Assembly: GCA_030536565.1 (NCBI GenBank)
Contig: JAUNPT010000010.1
Span: 1-29,754 of the forward strand
Origin: Eubacteriales bacterium
GTDB lineage: Bacteria; Bacillota; Clostridia; Lachnospirales; Lachnospiraceae
DNA length: 29,754 nt
Reading direction: 5' to 3'
The position numbers and the translations under genes are program-made. This document shows positions 1-7,277 of this stretch, one piece after another. The first letter of the stretch is position 1, and the number at the start of each line of letters is the position of its first letter. The notes beneath the pieces were generated by a model. That model was given only the letters and a program-made list of their open reading frames with translations. It was not told where the DNA came from and ran no database searches.

Positions 1-479
1 GGAGAAGCTTTTGGAAATCTTTTAAGCAGAATTTCAAACAGAGCCTGATAATTGAACTTATTCTTATTGTTATTGGATTGATTTTATTCATAGACCTTAG
101 GGCAGCAGGAAACTGGTATTATTTAGAGGGAAGCAGGACTGGCATGTTTTTTATGTATGCAGTCATTGGACTGGGAGTTATTTTCGGAGCCGTGCTGCTT
201 TATGTATTTGCAGTGCTGTCACAGTTTGATAATACGGTAATTAACACAATTAAAAATTCACTGATTATATGCACACATCATCTGCCACAGACAATTTTTA
301 TGGTTGTTGCGACATATGGGCTATTATATTTTTCAACAGTTTATTTCTCAGCATTTATAGTTACGATTCCGTTAATTCTGTATATTAACGCATATATTTT
401 AGAAAGAGTGTTCCGTCCATTTATTAAGCAGGCGGAAGAAGCTTCAATTGAAAAAAAATCTGAAAAAAATGACGACTAA
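1..479 (+). CDS. YesL-family (DUF624) membrane protein, 5' end outside window
   Basis: The reading frame is open from base 3 (first full codon aga) to a TAA at 477-479, so the gene starts upstream of the window and the TTG at 78 is not its start. The visible 158 residues begin with an aromatic/basic stretch (RSFWKSFKQNFKQS) followed by hydrophobic segments around FIDLRAAGNWYY, MYAVIGLGVIFGAVLLYVF, PQTIFMVVATYGLLYFS and FIVTIPLILYINAYIL, then a charged lysine/glutamate-rich cytoplasmic tail. The FKxNFKQ start of a helix and the length are typical of YesL/DUF624 proteins, which are integral membrane proteins of unknown biochemical role, often near sugar-uptake genes. The family call rests on pattern only. 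The next gene begins 63 bases downstream. Confidence 0.65.
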   Translation, partial: RSFWKSFKQNFKQSLIIELILIVIGLILFIDLRAAGNWYYLEGSRTGMFFMYAVIGLGVIFGAVLLYVFAVLSQFDNTVINTIKNSLIICTHHLPQTIFMVVATYGLLYFSTVYFSAFIVTIPLILYINAYILERVFRPFIKQAEEASIEKKSEKNDD

Positions 480-491
480 TGTAAAATTTTG

Positions 492-500
492 TGATATGAT
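492..500 (+). promoter_or_regulatory. possible extended -10 promoter for the MBOAT gene
   Basis: TGA-TATGAT at 492-500 fits the extended -10 pattern (TGnTATAAT), 43 bases before the ATG at 543. No convincing -35 is visible at 17 bases, so this is weak. It would allow the acyltransferase pair to be transcribed independently of the yesL-like gene. Confidence 0.3.
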
Positions 501-542
501 AATTCCATAGATTTACTAGAAGTATATGTGTGGAGTGAAGTT

Positions 543-1991
543 ATGGTTTTTTCCAGTCTGTTATTTATATATATTTTTCTTCCGGCAAACTTAGTATGCT
601 ATGCTTTATTTTCTGATATTAGAAAGAAAAACATATGCATACTTTTGTTTTCTTTATTGTTTTATTCATGGTCTTCACCGATGTATCTGCTGCTTCTGAT
701 AATAATGGCTTTTATAAATTATATAGGGGCAGGGGCTATAGATAAGTACAGGGGAACATCAAAGGCTGTGATTGCACTGGTGGCTGATTTAACTGCAAGC
801 CTTGGAATACTTGGTTATTTTAAATATTTTGGATTTTTTGCAGGTGTGCTTAAAAGTGCAGGCGCATGGCAGGGTGCTATTCCACAGATTGTGCTGCCTG
901 TTGGAATATCCTTTTATACATTCCAGCTGATATCTTATGTGGCTGATGTTTATAAGGGGAGTATAAGGGCTGATAAAAGCTTTGGGAGAGTGCTTTTGTA
1001 CACCTCTCTTTTTCATCAGTGCATTGCCGGCCCTATTGTCAGGTACAAGGATATTGCCAATGACCTCATGGAGAGGAAAACAGATATCAACAGTATGAGT
1101 GATGGCATATCAAGGTTTTGTATGGGACTTGCCAAGAAAACGCTGCTTGCTAATTCCTGTGCGTCCATACTGGATATGGCAGTTCCTGAAGGTATAAGCC
1201 AGATTAGCTCAGTTACAATACTTGCTGCATGGCTGGGCGGTATTTTGTATATGCTTCAGATATATCTGGATTTTTCGGCTTATTCGGATATGGCTATTGG
1301 GCTTGGAAAGATGACAGGCTTTCATTACAGAGAGAACTTTAATTATCCATATACAGCACGTTCTGTAACAGATTTCTGGCGCAGATGGCACATTTCATTA
1401 AGTACATTTTTCAGGGATTATGTGTATATTCCGCTTGGAGGAAACCGTAAGGGTATAGTTAGACAAATATTCAATATGCTTGTGGTATGGGCACTGACAG
1501 GCTTGTGGCATGGTGCAGATTATAATTTTGTGCTCTGGGGGCTGTACTATTTTGTATTTTTAGCTATAGAAAAATTATTTCTGTTAAAGTGCTTTGAAAG
1601 GCTTCCTGATGCAGTGTCGGCAGCAGCAGGGCGCTTATACACATTTATAATAGTCTTTTTTGGCTGGGTGATTTTCAGATTTACAGATTTATCTATGGCT
1701 GGTGCAATGGTTAAATCAATGTTTGGTCTTAATGGGAACAGATTTACGAATTTAGAGACTAATACTTTGATTTTGAATAATATTATATTTATAGCAGTTT
1801 GTATTCTGGCATGTACGCCTATAGTAAAGAAAACTGCTGCGTGGCTTAAAAATAAGAGCTGTTCAGAAAGCATTTGCTGTACATACGCATATAATGTGTT
1901 AAATATCCTTCTGCCGGGAATTTTACTGTTTCTGTCAACAATTGCGCTTATTGGCAACAGTTATAACCCATTTATTTATTTTAGATTTTAG
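543..1991 (+). CDS. MBOAT-family membrane-bound O-acyltransferase (AlgI/DltB-like)
   Basis: 482 residues with about ten hydrophobic segments. The start ATG at 543 (MVFSSLLFIYIF) matches the usual AlgI-type beginning and has GGAGTGAAG just upstream. A GTG at 528 is in frame but would add only five residues and lacks a better site. Diagnostic family motifs are YLDFSAYSDMAIGLG, then FWRRWHISLSTFFRDYVYIPLGG, and the active-site region LTGLWHGADYNFVLWG with its conserved histidine. Members move acyl groups (often acetyl) across the membrane onto extracellular polysaccharide or wall polymers. The next gene encodes a DHHW/AlgX-like protein, the usual extracytoplasmic partner, almost directly after its stop. 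The acceptor polymer is not shown by anything in the window. Confidence 0.93.
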   Translation: MVFSSLLFIYIFLPANLVCYALFSDIRKKNICILLFSLLFYSWSSPMYLLLLIIMAFINYIGAGAIDKYRGTSKAVIALVADLTASLGILGYFKYFGFFAGVLKSAGAWQGAIPQIVLPVGISFYTFQLISYVADVYKGSIRADKSFGRVLLYTSLFHQCIAGPIVRYKDIANDLMERKTDINSMSDGISRFCMGLAKKTLLANSCASILDMAVPEGISQISSVTILAAWLGGILYMLQIYLDFSAYSDMAIGLGKMTGFHYRENFNYPYTARSVTDFWRRWHISLSTFFRDYVYIPLGGNRKGIVRQIFNMLVVWALTGLWHGADYNFVLWGLYYFVFLAIEKLFLLKCFERLPDAVSAAAGRLYTFIIVFFGWVIFRFTDLSMAGAMVKSMFGLNGNRFTNLETNTLILNNIIFIAVCILACTPIVKKTAAWLKNKSCSESICCTYAYNVLNILLPGILLFLSTIALIGNSYNPFIYFRF

Positions 1992-2005
1992 GTGTGATTA
2001 CTGCT

Positions 2006-3445
2006 ATGAAGAAATATGATAATAAAAGTAATAATAAGATGTATATAAACAGAACAGATAAAAGATACAGGGAATATATTATGAAAAAGGCTGCACTGGT
2101 AAAAATAGCAGTCTTTCTTTCCTTTGTATGTGTTGGTGCGGTTGTTTCTATGCTGCTCCCGCTGCGTCCAAAGGAATCGTCCTATGAAAAACGTATGCTG
2201 ACCAGCTTTCCAAAGTTTACTGTAAAGGATTTTGTTGATGGAACATATTTTGCAGATGTGGAAATGTGGTTTTCTGATACGTTTCCATTCAGGGACCAGC
2301 TTATTGTGTGTAGTGAAGCAGTTGACAGTATGTATGGAATCAGGACTAATGTGGTTCATGGCGGTGTAATTGCAGGTGATGAAATTCCTGATGTAGAGTT
2401 TGATGCAGATGATTTGCTGAAGCTTACTGGAGTGGGAAAAGATGTACAGGCAGAGGGAGCCGGACAGGGAAATGTATTTAATCAGATGGATATTGATGCG
2501 GAAGATGTAGGCACAGATGTTGAGGACACAGATGGTTCAACAGATGCAAAGGAAGGAGAATCATTAGGCTCAGTTTTTGCCGTGGGTGATTGTGCATACA
2601 GTTATTACGCATTTTCCCAAAGTGTTTCTGATGAATATGTGAGTGTAGTTAACAATACTGCTGAGAAGCTTAAGGGGAAGGCAGCAGTTTACAGTATGCT
2701 CGTTCCAACGAGCATTGATATTACACTTGATGATGCAACAAGAAACAGCATTACGAGCAGTAATCAGCAGAAGGCTATATTTTATATGTACAGCCGCATG
2801 AATGCAAATGTTGGGAAGACATATGTTTATGATGCTTTAAAAGCACACAGGAACGAATACATATATTTCAGAACAGACCATCATTGGACTGCAGATGGCG
2901 CTTATTATGCATATGCAGCCTTAATGAAACAGCTTGGAAAAGAAACTGCCGGGCTGGAGCGGTTTGAAAAAATAGAATTTCCTGGGTTTAAAGGAAGCTT
3001 GTTCACTAAAACGGGAATAACCGCATTAGGAGAAAATCCTGATACAATTGTTGCATATAAGCCCCTTTCAACTAATTATATTCAGTTATATAACAGAACC
3101 TATGACTGGACGGAATATAATATTATTACAGATGTAAGCGGCTGGAATGCTACAGGCAAGTACAGTACCTTTATCGGAGGAGATAATCCGTTTTTGTTTA
3201 TCAATAATCCACAGCTTCATGATGATTCATCAATTTTAATTGTCAAAGAGTCTTATGGTAATGCGATAATTCCTTTTTTTACAGAGAGCTTTGAAAATGT
3301 GTATGCACTGGATTACAGGTATTTCAAAGGAACTGTATCAGAGATAGTTGACCAGTATAATATTGATACAGTGGTTTTTGTTAACAATGTGGCTGCAACA
3401 TCAACACAGGCGAGAGTTGATGAAATGAAGGCAGTGTGCAGATAA
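2006..3445 (+). CDS. DHHW-family protein (AlgX/AlgJ-like), membrane-anchored acylation partner
   Basis: 479 residues from ATG 2006, preceded by AGGTG at 1990-1994. A second plausible start is ATG 2081, with AGGGA seven bases upstream, giving MKKAALVKIAVFLSF directly. One N-terminal membrane anchor (AVFLSFVCVGAVVSMLLPL) places the rest outside the cell. The motif FRTDHHWTADGAYYAY (Asp-His-His-Trp at residues 291-294) defines the DHHW family, related to the SGNH-fold acetyl-handling proteins AlgJ/AlgX, and VKESYGNAIIPFF near the C-terminus fits the family's second conserved block. Residues ~125-185 form an acidic, low-complexity insertion. It follows the MBOAT gene with 14 bases between stop and ATG, so the two are translationally linked and likely act together in surface-polymer O-acylation. 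Confidence 0.85.
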   Translation: MKKYDNKSNNKMYINRTDKRYREYIMKKAALVKIAVFLSFVCVGAVVSMLLPLRPKESSYEKRMLTSFPKFTVKDFVDGTYFADVEMWFSDTFPFRDQLIVCSEAVDSMYGIRTNVVHGGVIAGDEIPDVEFDADDLLKLTGVGKDVQAEGAGQGNVFNQMDIDAEDVGTDVEDTDGSTDAKEGESLGSVFAVGDCAYSYYAFSQSVSDEYVSVVNNTAEKLKGKAAVYSMLVPTSIDITLDDATRNSITSSNQQKAIFYMYSRMNANVGKTYVYDALKAHRNEYIYFRTDHHWTADGAYYAYAALMKQLGKETAGLERFEKIEFPGFKGSLFTKTGITALGENPDTIVAYKPLSTNYIQLYNRTYDWTEYNIITDVSGWNATGKYSTFIGGDNPFLFINNPQLHDDSSILIVKESYGNAIIPFFTESFENVYALDYRYFKGTVSEIVDQYNIDTVVFVNNVAATSTQARVDEMKAVCR

Positions 3446-3476
3446 AAAAGTGAGGCTGCTTATAAAGCATCCTCAC
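3444..3476 (-). terminator. intrinsic terminator of the P-II operon, overlapping its stop codon
   Basis: Read on the minus strand, GTGAGG/CCTCAC plus TGCTT/AAGCA arms (one internal mismatch, 3-base loop) are followed by six T (A-run 3444-3449 on plus). The stop codon at 3460-3462 lies at the loop, so the hairpin includes the last codons of the P-II gene. The plus-strand DHHW gene stops at 3445, just before it, but has no T-run on its own side. Confidence 0.8.
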
Positions 3477-3798
3477 CGCGCTCGCCGGTTCTTATTCTGA
3501 TGGCGTCGCATACGTCATAGACGAAAATTTTGCCATCTCCATATATACCAGTATTTATCTGTTCAATTACTAAGTCGATGATTTTCTCGGCAGTGGTATC
3601 GTCTACGATAGATTCAACCTTGACTTTTGGAAGCAGGTTGCCTCCAAAATCAACGCCGTTATATACCTGTTTATGTCCACGCTGGCTTCCATATCCCATG
3701 ATATTGGAAATCATTAATCCATGTGCATTGCAGTTATTCAATATTGTTTTTAAATCATCAAGGCGCTCAGGTCTGATGATAATTTCTAATTTTTTCAT
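3460..3798 (-). CDS. P-II family nitrogen/carbon signal protein with Phe at the T-loop Tyr51 position
   Basis: 112 residues, the usual P-II length, aligning without gaps to E. coli GlnB. Conserved elements are MKKLEIIIRPERLDDL, Gly35/Gly37, Gln39 and Lys58 (2-oxoglutarate contacts), Gly41-His42, LPKVKVE, and the C-terminal GDGKIFVYDV...IRIRTGE block that binds ATP/ADP. P-II trimers sense 2-oxoglutarate and adenylate state and bind transporters or enzymes through the T-loop. Here the T-loop reads YNGVDFGGN instead of the common YRGAEYxxx: the modifiable Tyr51 is Phe and Arg47 is Asn, so uridylylation or adenylylation at that residue is impossible. It is not next to amtB. It is the second gene of an operon 18 bases after an unknown membrane protein, which is a likely but unproven target. 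GlnB and GlnK cannot be told apart. Confidence 0.95.
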   Translation of the reverse strand: MKKLEIIIRPERLDDLKTILNNCNAHGLMISNIMGYGSQRGHKQVYNGVDFGGNLLPKVKVESIVDDTTAEKIIDLVIEQINTGIYGDGKIFVYDVCDAIRIRTGERGEDAL

Positions 3799-3816
3799 AT
3801 TATAACCCGCTCTTTC

Positions 3817-4386
3817 TTAAATATCCATATGCTTTATTGGCAGTCCATCCATGTAAAGCTGTTTACATGCAGTAAGAACAGTTGAACAATAGTAGATGGC
3901 ACAGATTCCAATAATGGCTTCAACGATAATTGACGCAGTGTTTACCACTGATGAAAATGCCATGAAATGAACAAAAATGGAGGCCGATAAAACAAGCCAG
4001 GTTATATTCAGGGAGCTTGTAGCGGCAGATTTTTCCTGGAATTTTGCTTCTAAAATTAATGCTTCTGTGAAGTAGTAGCTGAAGTATATTGCAAATACTG
4101 TTGTTAGCCCATATGCAACAGAATGCATTGTAGCACCGGCCTCTCCCCAGCTTAGACAGTTGAGAATCTGGGCACCTGCAGCAAAGACAAGTCCAAGGAA
4201 TGCGTTAATTCGCGTTTTTTTAAACATTTTGTTTCGGTTGGCAACACCCGATACTCCGATAATAATTATGATGAATGCGATTATGTCATTAGCAATATCA
4301 ATGTTAACGGGCCCTATTGTAATCATGAACCGCATGGAAATCATGAAAATTCCCAGAAGAATCAGGCTGATATTTTTTTTGTTCAT
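3817..4386 (-). CDS. multi-pass membrane protein of unknown function, co-transcribed with P-II
   Basis: 189 residues, almost entirely hydrophobic, with about six predicted membrane segments: ISLILLGIFMISMRFMI, IANDIIAFIIIIIGVSG, INAFLGLVFAAGAQIL, VAYGLTTVFAIYFSYYF, NITWLVLSASIFVHFMAF and IIVEAIIGICAIYYC. A short basic linker (NRNKMFKKTR) separates segments two and three. No catalytic or transporter signature is recognised and it is not AmtB. It heads an operon with a P-II gene, so a membrane process tuned by nitrogen or energy status is a reasonable inference. The ATG at 4384-4386 has no good ribosome binding site directly before it. GAAGGGAG lies 27 bases upstream with a 6-bp hairpin in between. 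An in-frame stop just upstream rules out an earlier start. Confidence 0.8.
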   Translation of the reverse strand: MNKKNISLILLGIFMISMRFMITIGPVNIDIANDIIAFIIIIIGVSGVANRNKMFKKTRINAFLGLVFAAGAQILNCLSWGEAGATMHSVAYGLTTVFAIYFSYYFTEALILEAKFQEKSAATSSLNITWLVLSASIFVHFMAFSSVVNTASIIVEAIIGICAIYYCSTVLTACKQLYMDGLPIKHMDI

Positions 4387-4396
4387 AAACTTAACT

Positions 4397-4413
4397 CAGA
4401 CAAAATGTGTCTG
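4397..4413 (-). promoter_or_regulatory. stem-loop between Shine-Dalgarno and start of the P-II operon's first gene
   Basis: CAGACA and TGTCTG form a perfect 6-bp inverted repeat with a 5-base loop in the leader of the minus-strand operon, between GAAGGGAG (4414-4421) and the ATG (4384-4386). Folding would bring the distant ribosome binding site closer. Regulation is inference. Confidence 0.45.
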
Positions 4414-4450
4414 CTCCCTTCTAAAATTATATATTTATATAGTAATTTAC

Positions 4451-4479
4451 ATTTTAAATTATGATATATGGCAGGTCAA
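4451..4479 (-). promoter_or_regulatory. sigma-A promoter of the membrane protein / P-II operon
   Basis: On the minus strand TTGACC (4479-4474), a 17-base spacer and TAAAAT (4456-4451). It predicts a ~58-base leader before the ATG at 4386. Confidence 0.7.
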
Positions 4480-4490
4480 CCGGTTTTGAC
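4475..4490. promoter_or_regulatory. inverted repeat GTCAA-N6-TTGAC between divergent promoters (operator candidate)
   Basis: Arms 4475-4479 and 4486-4490 flank CCGGTT. The left arm overlaps the -35 of the minus-strand P-II operon promoter, and the element lies ~40 bases upstream of the peptide-importer -35. The position fits a regulator controlling either or both directions. Confidence 0.35.
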
Positions 4491-4528
4491 AATTTTTTGC
4501 TTAAAATAAAGTGCAATCCATGTTTTTG

Positions 4529-4557
4529 TTGCATAATTGTAAATGAATAGGTACAAT
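4529..4557 (+). promoter_or_regulatory. sigma-A promoter of the peptide importer operon
   Basis: TTGCAT (4529-4534), 17-base spacer, TACAAT (4552-4557). This leaves a ~40-base leader ending in the AAGGAGAG ribosome binding site before ATG 4605. Confidence 0.7.
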
Positions 4558-4604
4558 GTTTCTGACAATAGAATAATGAGAAGAATCTTCAGAAGGAGAG
4601 ACAT

Positions 4605-6152
4605 ATGATCATGAAAAAACGTATGTTAAGTTTAGCACTTGGATTTACAATGCTGGCTACGGCTGCACTGAGCGGATGCGCAGGCGGTACGAATCAGTCT
4701 TCGGAGGATAATTCCTCGAAGGAACCAGAGCTTGGTGGTTCCGTTGTTGTAGGAGTACAACAGGATATTGATAGTCTTGACCCACATAAGGCAACTGCGG
4801 CAGGAACTAAAGAAATCTTATTTAACATTTTTGAGGGGCTTGTAAAGCCTGATGAAAATGGAAATCTAATTAATGCGGTAGCAAGTGATTATACTGTGTC
4901 AGATGACGGACTGGTATATACCTTTACGATTCGCGATGGCATCAAGTTCCATAATGGAAATGCTGTGACCGTAAACGATGTAAAATATTCACTTGAGAGA
5001 GCATCAGGATTACTTGATGGCAAGGCACTTGTCGGCGCACTTAAGAAAATTAAGAGTGTTGAAATTGCTTCCGACAAATCAGTAAAGGTTACTGTTAGTT
5101 CAGCTAGTGCGGAGTTTATTTATAATATGACCGTGGCTATTATTCCAGAGGGAAGCGGCGGGCAGGAAGCTTCACAGCCAGTTGGAACCGGACCTTTCAA
5201 GTTCGTTTCTTATACACCACAGCAGAGCATTGTTGTTGAGAAGAATGCAGATTACTGGCAGGCAGGTCTGCCATATCTTGACCAGGTTACATTTAAGATT
5301 GTAACCAGCTCAGACACAGCGCTTTTAGAGCTGCAGGGTGGTTCAATAGATATTTATCCATATTTGACAGATTCACAGAAGTCAGAGGTAGAAAGCTTGT
5401 TTAATGTGAAATCAGCAACCTCAGATGTACTTCAGGCATTGTTTTTTAACAACGCTGTGGAGCCATTAAATAATGTTAAGGTTCGGCAGGCCATTAATTA
5501 TGCATTGGACAAGGATGCAATAAATGGCTTTGTGGCTGGAGGAACAGGTGTGCCTATAAGCTCAGCGATGCTGCCAACATTAAAGAATTATTATGTGGAT
5601 TTAAATTCAACATATGGTAATACAGCTAACACTGAAAAGGCAAAGCAGCTTTTATCTGAGGCAGGTTATCCTAATGGCTTTGATTTGACTATTACAGTTC
5701 CTTCAAGCTATGAATTTCATATGGAAACAGCTGAGGTTGTGGTAGAGCAGCTTAAGGCGGTTGGAATTAATGCTAAGATTGATGCAGTGGAGTGGAGCTC
5801 ATGGCTGTCAGATGTATATAACGGAAGAAATTACCAGTCTACAATATGTGGAATTACATGTGATTTAACACCAAGCTATCTGCTTAACAGGTTTGTATCA
5901 GATGCATCAAAGAATTTTGTTAACTTTAACAGTGAAAAGTATGATGCTGTATATTCAAAGATACTGACGACTGTCAATCAGTCAGAGGTTGATGGATATT
6001 ATAAGGAGCTGCAGAAGATTTTATGTGATGAGGCAGGAAGTGCATTTATTCAGGCATGTCCACTTACAATTGCAATTAATAAAAAACTTGCAGGATACAA
6101 ATTCTATCCTGTATATGTTCAGGATATGAGTACAGTGTACTATACAAAATAG
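4605..6152 (+). CDS. peptide-type ABC transporter substrate-binding lipoprotein (SBP family 5)
   Basis: 515 residues, the normal size for DppA/OppA-type receptors. The N-terminus is a lipoprotein signal: basic MIMKKR, hydrophobic core, and lipobox ALSGC with Cys25 as the lipidation site, followed by a Ser/Asn/Glu-rich linker. The mature protein starts with GGSVVVGVQQDIDSLDPHKA and carries the family signature around EGLVKPDENGNL...TFTIRDGIKFHNG...VNDVKYSLERA, then VGTGPFKF and VRQAINYALDK. It captures substrate (di- or oligopeptide, or another family-5 ligand such as nickel chelates) outside the membrane and hands it to the permeases encoded next. ATG 4605 follows AAGGAGAG at a suitable distance. 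ATG 4611 is possible. The ligand cannot be read from sequence. Confidence 0.94.
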   Translation: MIMKKRMLSLALGFTMLATAALSGCAGGTNQSSEDNSSKEPELGGSVVVGVQQDIDSLDPHKATAAGTKEILFNIFEGLVKPDENGNLINAVASDYTVSDDGLVYTFTIRDGIKFHNGNAVTVNDVKYSLERASGLLDGKALVGALKKIKSVEIASDKSVKVTVSSASAEFIYNMTVAIIPEGSGGQEASQPVGTGPFKFVSYTPQQSIVVEKNADYWQAGLPYLDQVTFKIVTSSDTALLELQGGSIDIYPYLTDSQKSEVESLFNVKSATSDVLQALFFNNAVEPLNNVKVRQAINYALDKDAINGFVAGGTGVPISSAMLPTLKNYYVDLNSTYGNTANTEKAKQLLSEAGYPNGFDLTITVPSSYEFHMETAEVVVEQLKAVGINAKIDAVEWSSWLSDVYNGRNYQSTICGITCDLTPSYLLNRFVSDASKNFVNFNSEKYDAVYSKILTTVNQSEVDGYYKELQKILCDEAGSAFIQACPLTIAINKKLAGYKFYPVYVQDMSTVYYTK

Positions 6153-6201
6153 TTTGGATAAACAATAATTGATAATAAAAAGATGACAAGGAGGCAGCAA
6201 T

Positions 6202-7161
6202 ATGAAATATTTAGGAAAGAAAATAGTTTCTCTCATTATTACATTGTTCATAGTTTCTGTTGCTGCCTTTATTGCGTTTCAGATTATTCCGGGAGATGTG
6301 GTATCTTCCATTCTTGGGACTGAGGCTACGGTTGAGAGGGAAGAACAGCTTCGCAGGGAGCTTGGACTTGATAAACCGGTAGTAGAACGATATGGAAATT
6401 GGATTAGCGGGGTGCTGAAAGGTGATCTGGGTACCAGCTACAGATACTCCAAGAGTATGAATGAGATGATGCCTGTAGCTGAATTGATTGGAAATAAACT
6501 GCCAGTGACGTTGTGTCTTGCAGCAATTTCACTGGTATTGATAATATTAGTGTCTATACCTCTCGGGGTTTTATGGGCTTATAGTAATAATAAGTATCTT
6601 GATGCTTTTTTGGGCGTACTTACGCAGGGGGCTATGGCGGTTCCGTCATTTTTCCTTGGGGTACTGGTGATTTATATATTTGGAATTGTTATGAAAATGT
6701 TTACGCCGGGAAGATATATAAGTTATCAGGAGAATTTTGCAGGCTTTTTAGGGTATCTGATATTCCCGGCTATTGCTATTGCAGTTCCAAAGATTGCCAT
6801 GACGGCGAGATTTTTACGCAATGCAATGCTTGGCGAGCTTAGGCAGGATTATGTCAGAACAGCCTACAGTAAAGGCTGTAGTAAGGCCAGAGTTATGTAT
6901 GGACATGTACTTAAAAATGCCATGATGCCGGTTGTGACATTTATTGGAATGATTATTGCGGAAGTAGTTGCCGGAAGTATAGTTGTAGAGCAGGTGTTTT
7001 CCCTTCCAGGTATCGGAAGGCTTCTTATAAGCTCTATATCCACAAGGGATTTTCCTGTGGTAGAAATTCTGGTTTTATATATAGCAGCGGTTGTAATTAT
7101 AGTTTATTTTATTGTGGATATTTTATACAGAATAATGGATCCGCGGATTAGCAGCAGATGA
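6202..7161 (+). CDS. ABC transporter permease, DppB/OppB-type
   Basis: 319 residues. First transmembrane helix IVSLIITLFIVSVAAFIAF is followed by the external segment FQIIPGDVVSSIL...RRELGLDKPVVERYGNWISGVLKGDLGTSYRYS, hallmarks of DppB-type permeases. Further helices lead to the EAA loop region (YSKGCSKARVMYGHVLKNAMMPV) that docks the ATPase, then VVEQVFSLPGIGRLL and the C-terminal ILYRIMDPRI. ATG 6202 has AAGGAGGCAG just upstream, and the gap to the receptor gene is 49 bases. It forms the membrane channel with the next gene's product. Confidence 0.95.
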   Translation: MKYLGKKIVSLIITLFIVSVAAFIAFQIIPGDVVSSILGTEATVEREEQLRRELGLDKPVVERYGNWISGVLKGDLGTSYRYSKSMNEMMPVAELIGNKLPVTLCLAAISLVLIILVSIPLGVLWAYSNNKYLDAFLGVLTQGAMAVPSFFLGVLVIYIFGIVMKMFTPGRYISYQENFAGFLGYLIFPAIAIAVPKIAMTARFLRNAMLGELRQDYVRTAYSKGCSKARVMYGHVLKNAMMPVVTFIGMIIAEVVAGSIVVEQVFSLPGIGRLLISSISTRDFPVVEILVLYIAAVVIIVYFIVDILYRIMDPRISSR

Positions 7162-7236
7162 TTTTTTGTCTGTTTGTTTTTGGGCAAAGGCAAATAGCTT
7201 TTATGGCATGAGAGAAATTGACTATGTGGATTTACC

Positions 7237-7252
7237 GCCGCAGCTTTGCGGC
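7237..7252 (+). other. stem-loop in the gap between the two permease genes
   Basis: GCCGCA / TGCGGC, 6 GC-rich pairs with a 4-base loop, lies in an unusually long (116-base) gap in an otherwise tight operon. No T-run follows, so it is not a classical terminator. An RNA-processing or stability element is possible. Confidence 0.45.
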
Positions 7253-7277
7253 AATACATCTGGAAATGGGGATTAGT

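Noticed and set aside
4486..4491. TTGACA as -35 of the peptide importer promoter
   Set aside because: No -10-like hexamer lies 16-18 bases downstream (4509-4514 is aagtgc). The TTGCAT/TACAAT pair at 4529-4557 is better.
7218..7277. N-terminal extension of the second permease from TTG 7218 / ATG 7224
   Set aside because: The extra residues are atypical and read through a GC-rich hairpin, and the start near the SD-like GGGG fits the family better.
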